The position numbers and the translations under genes are program-made. Positions 63,251 to 64,000 of a DNA stretch of 64,000 bases are shown piece by piece. Every line of letters begins with the position of its first letter. Positions within the stretch are counted from its first letter, which is position 1. The stretch lies in NCBI RefSeq assembly GCF_004212635.1, contig NZ_PSRT01000005.1, positions 1 through 64,000 on the forward strand, given 5' to 3'. The notes below the pieces were generated by a model. It was not told where the DNA came from. It saw only the letters and a list, made by a program, of their open reading frames with translations, and ran no database searches. The stretch is from Bradyrhizobium genosp. SA-3 (GTDB lineage: Bacteria; Pseudomonadota; Alphaproteobacteria; Rhizobiales; Xanthobacteraceae).

Positions 63251-64000
63251 CTATTCTTTGCCGGCGCCTACCGGGGTGCTGCGATTCCAGACAATTCCCC
63301 GGTCGGTCGATCGCAGAAGAGTGAGCATCCTCCATGCTCGATAGGAGCGAATAACAACAAGTGTTCCCGAAGCCCCAAGCCGAGCTGAAAGCCCATCAAT
63401 TCGGTCGGATCTTAGAACCTGAGCTATGTCAACGATGGGCGAGCCGAAAACCGCAGCCGCACGGGCGACCCAAAGAAGTTTCCAGTGCCTCCTCCCGCGA
63501 GCTGCAGAAAGCGTGTGTTGAATCAGGCGGTCCCATTGAATGCACAACTGACCAAGCGACGGGCGCGCCGGATGAAACACGATCATTTGCGGAATGTATT
63601 TAAATGCGAAGCCGCAAGCGCGGGCCCGGGCTCCCCAATCCTTGTCTTCGGCTAAGGCAATGCCCGCAAACGGGCCTACTTTGTGGAAATCCTCGGCGCG
63701 TACAGCGAGATTGCCGCTGCCGGAAAAGCCGTAATACTCCACGTGCAATTTTTGACGATATCCGAAGATGCTTTCGAATGCTTCTACCGCCCCCCATCTT
63801 TGCGGATCTTTACGCCAAATCTGCACGTCTCCGCCTAGAATACTGTTCGGCGGGAGGGCATTGAGGGCGTTTAGGGCTGCAGAAAGCCACTCTGGGTGAG
63901 CTCGGCAATCGGCGTCGATAAAGCAATAAATCTTGCCGGCGGCGTGTCTTACACCGAGGTTTCGAGCCGGACCAGGTCCGGGCTCCAATTCGTACAACAG
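63251..64000 (-). CDS. Glycosyltransferase family 2, N-terminus outside window
   Basis: At least 249 codons, open to the right edge, so the start lies beyond 64000. GPGPARNLGVRHAAGKIYCF, the DxD-type FIDADCRAHPEWL, LGGDVQIW and ALAEDKDWGARARACG are GT2 features, ending in a hydrophobic and basic tail. It continues the EPS locus. Confidence 0.87.
   Translation of the reverse strand: MLYELEPGPGPARNLGVRHAAGKIYCFIDADCRAHPEWLSAALNALNALPPNSILGGDVQIWRKDPQRWGAVEAFESIFGYRQKLHVEYYGFSGSGNLAVRAEDFHKVGPFAGIALAEDKDWGARARACGFAFKYIPQMIVFHPARPSLGQLCIQWDRLIQHTLSAARGRRHWKLLWVARAAAVFGSPIVDIAQVLRSDRIDGLSARLGASGTLVVIRSYRAWRMLTLLRSTDRGIVWNRSTPVGAGKE

Noticed and set aside
1-64000. CRISPR arrays, rRNA genes, insertion sequences, integrases
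   Set aside because: No regularly spaced repeats, no rRNA-like segments and no transposase or integrase motifs were recognised on either strand.

Overview
The window looks like chromosome from a GC-rich alphaproteobacterium, most likely Bradyrhizobium or a close relative. The reasons are the codon use, the H-NS-type proteins with a C-terminal TWSGRGK..PRWL motif, several small-protein families that I associate with that genus from memory, and the style of the exopolysaccharide (EPS) locus. No search could be run, so the taxon is an inference.

Layout. (1) 1-8377: one long + strand operon, probably entered mid-way. It holds a VOC protein, a MaoC-type hydratase, a class III CoA-transferase, two different AroE-family dehydrogenases, a complete polar amino-acid-type ABC importer (two permeases, binding protein, ATPase), a type II dehydroquinase and a Gfo/Idh/MocA oxidoreductase. 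Together they look like uptake and breakdown of a hydroaromatic (quinate/shikimate-like) compound. (2) 8378-8830: a 3' fragment of tRNA-Lys(CTT), the classic scar of an integrated element, so what follows is probably an accessory island or its edge. (3) 8830-16918: alpha/beta hydrolase and TetR genes divergent from an RND efflux pair, with four matching operator-like sites between them, then a second TetR gene, a small membrane protein and an MFS transporter. (4) 16970-23280: a worn region with DUF2267, an orphan nuoB, DUF892, PEBP, CBS and HtrA genes mixed with at least four decayed genes. (5) 23470-31900: small-gene territory with AT-rich islands. It has a 56-residue H-NS-like protein lacking its DNA-binding half, two full H-NS paralogues, several short coiled-coil proteins, a 26-residue membrane miniprotein, a zinc-ribbon-like protein and a PqqD-HprK fusion. 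(6) 31975-64000: a large EPS/surface-polysaccharide locus continuing past the right edge.

How the EPS genes work together. An undecaprenyl-phosphate sugar transferase starts the repeat unit. rfbC-rfbB-rfbD-rfbA supply dTDP-L-rhamnose. An aminotransferase, two SDR enzymes, a cytidylyltransferase, a second RmlC-like epimerase, a SAF-domain oxidoreductase and a PIG-L deacetylase probably make one or more unusual nucleotide sugars. GT2, GT4 and Alg13/Alg14-type glycosyltransferases assemble the unit. Acyltransferases, an SGNH hydrolase and an asparagine-synthase-like enzyme decorate it. A Wzx flippase, two Wzy/ligase-like membrane proteins and a Wzc-type tyrosine autokinase export and polymerise it. 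Transcription units are often separated by AT-rich blocks that could be targets of the H-NS proteins encoded beside the locus.

The most unusual items are the 392-residue protein at 52619-53797 (two tandem copies of a Cys-rich domain of no known function), the H-NS set including the truncated form, the four-operator array at 10308-10508, and an SDR enzyme whose catalytic tyrosine is replaced by cysteine.
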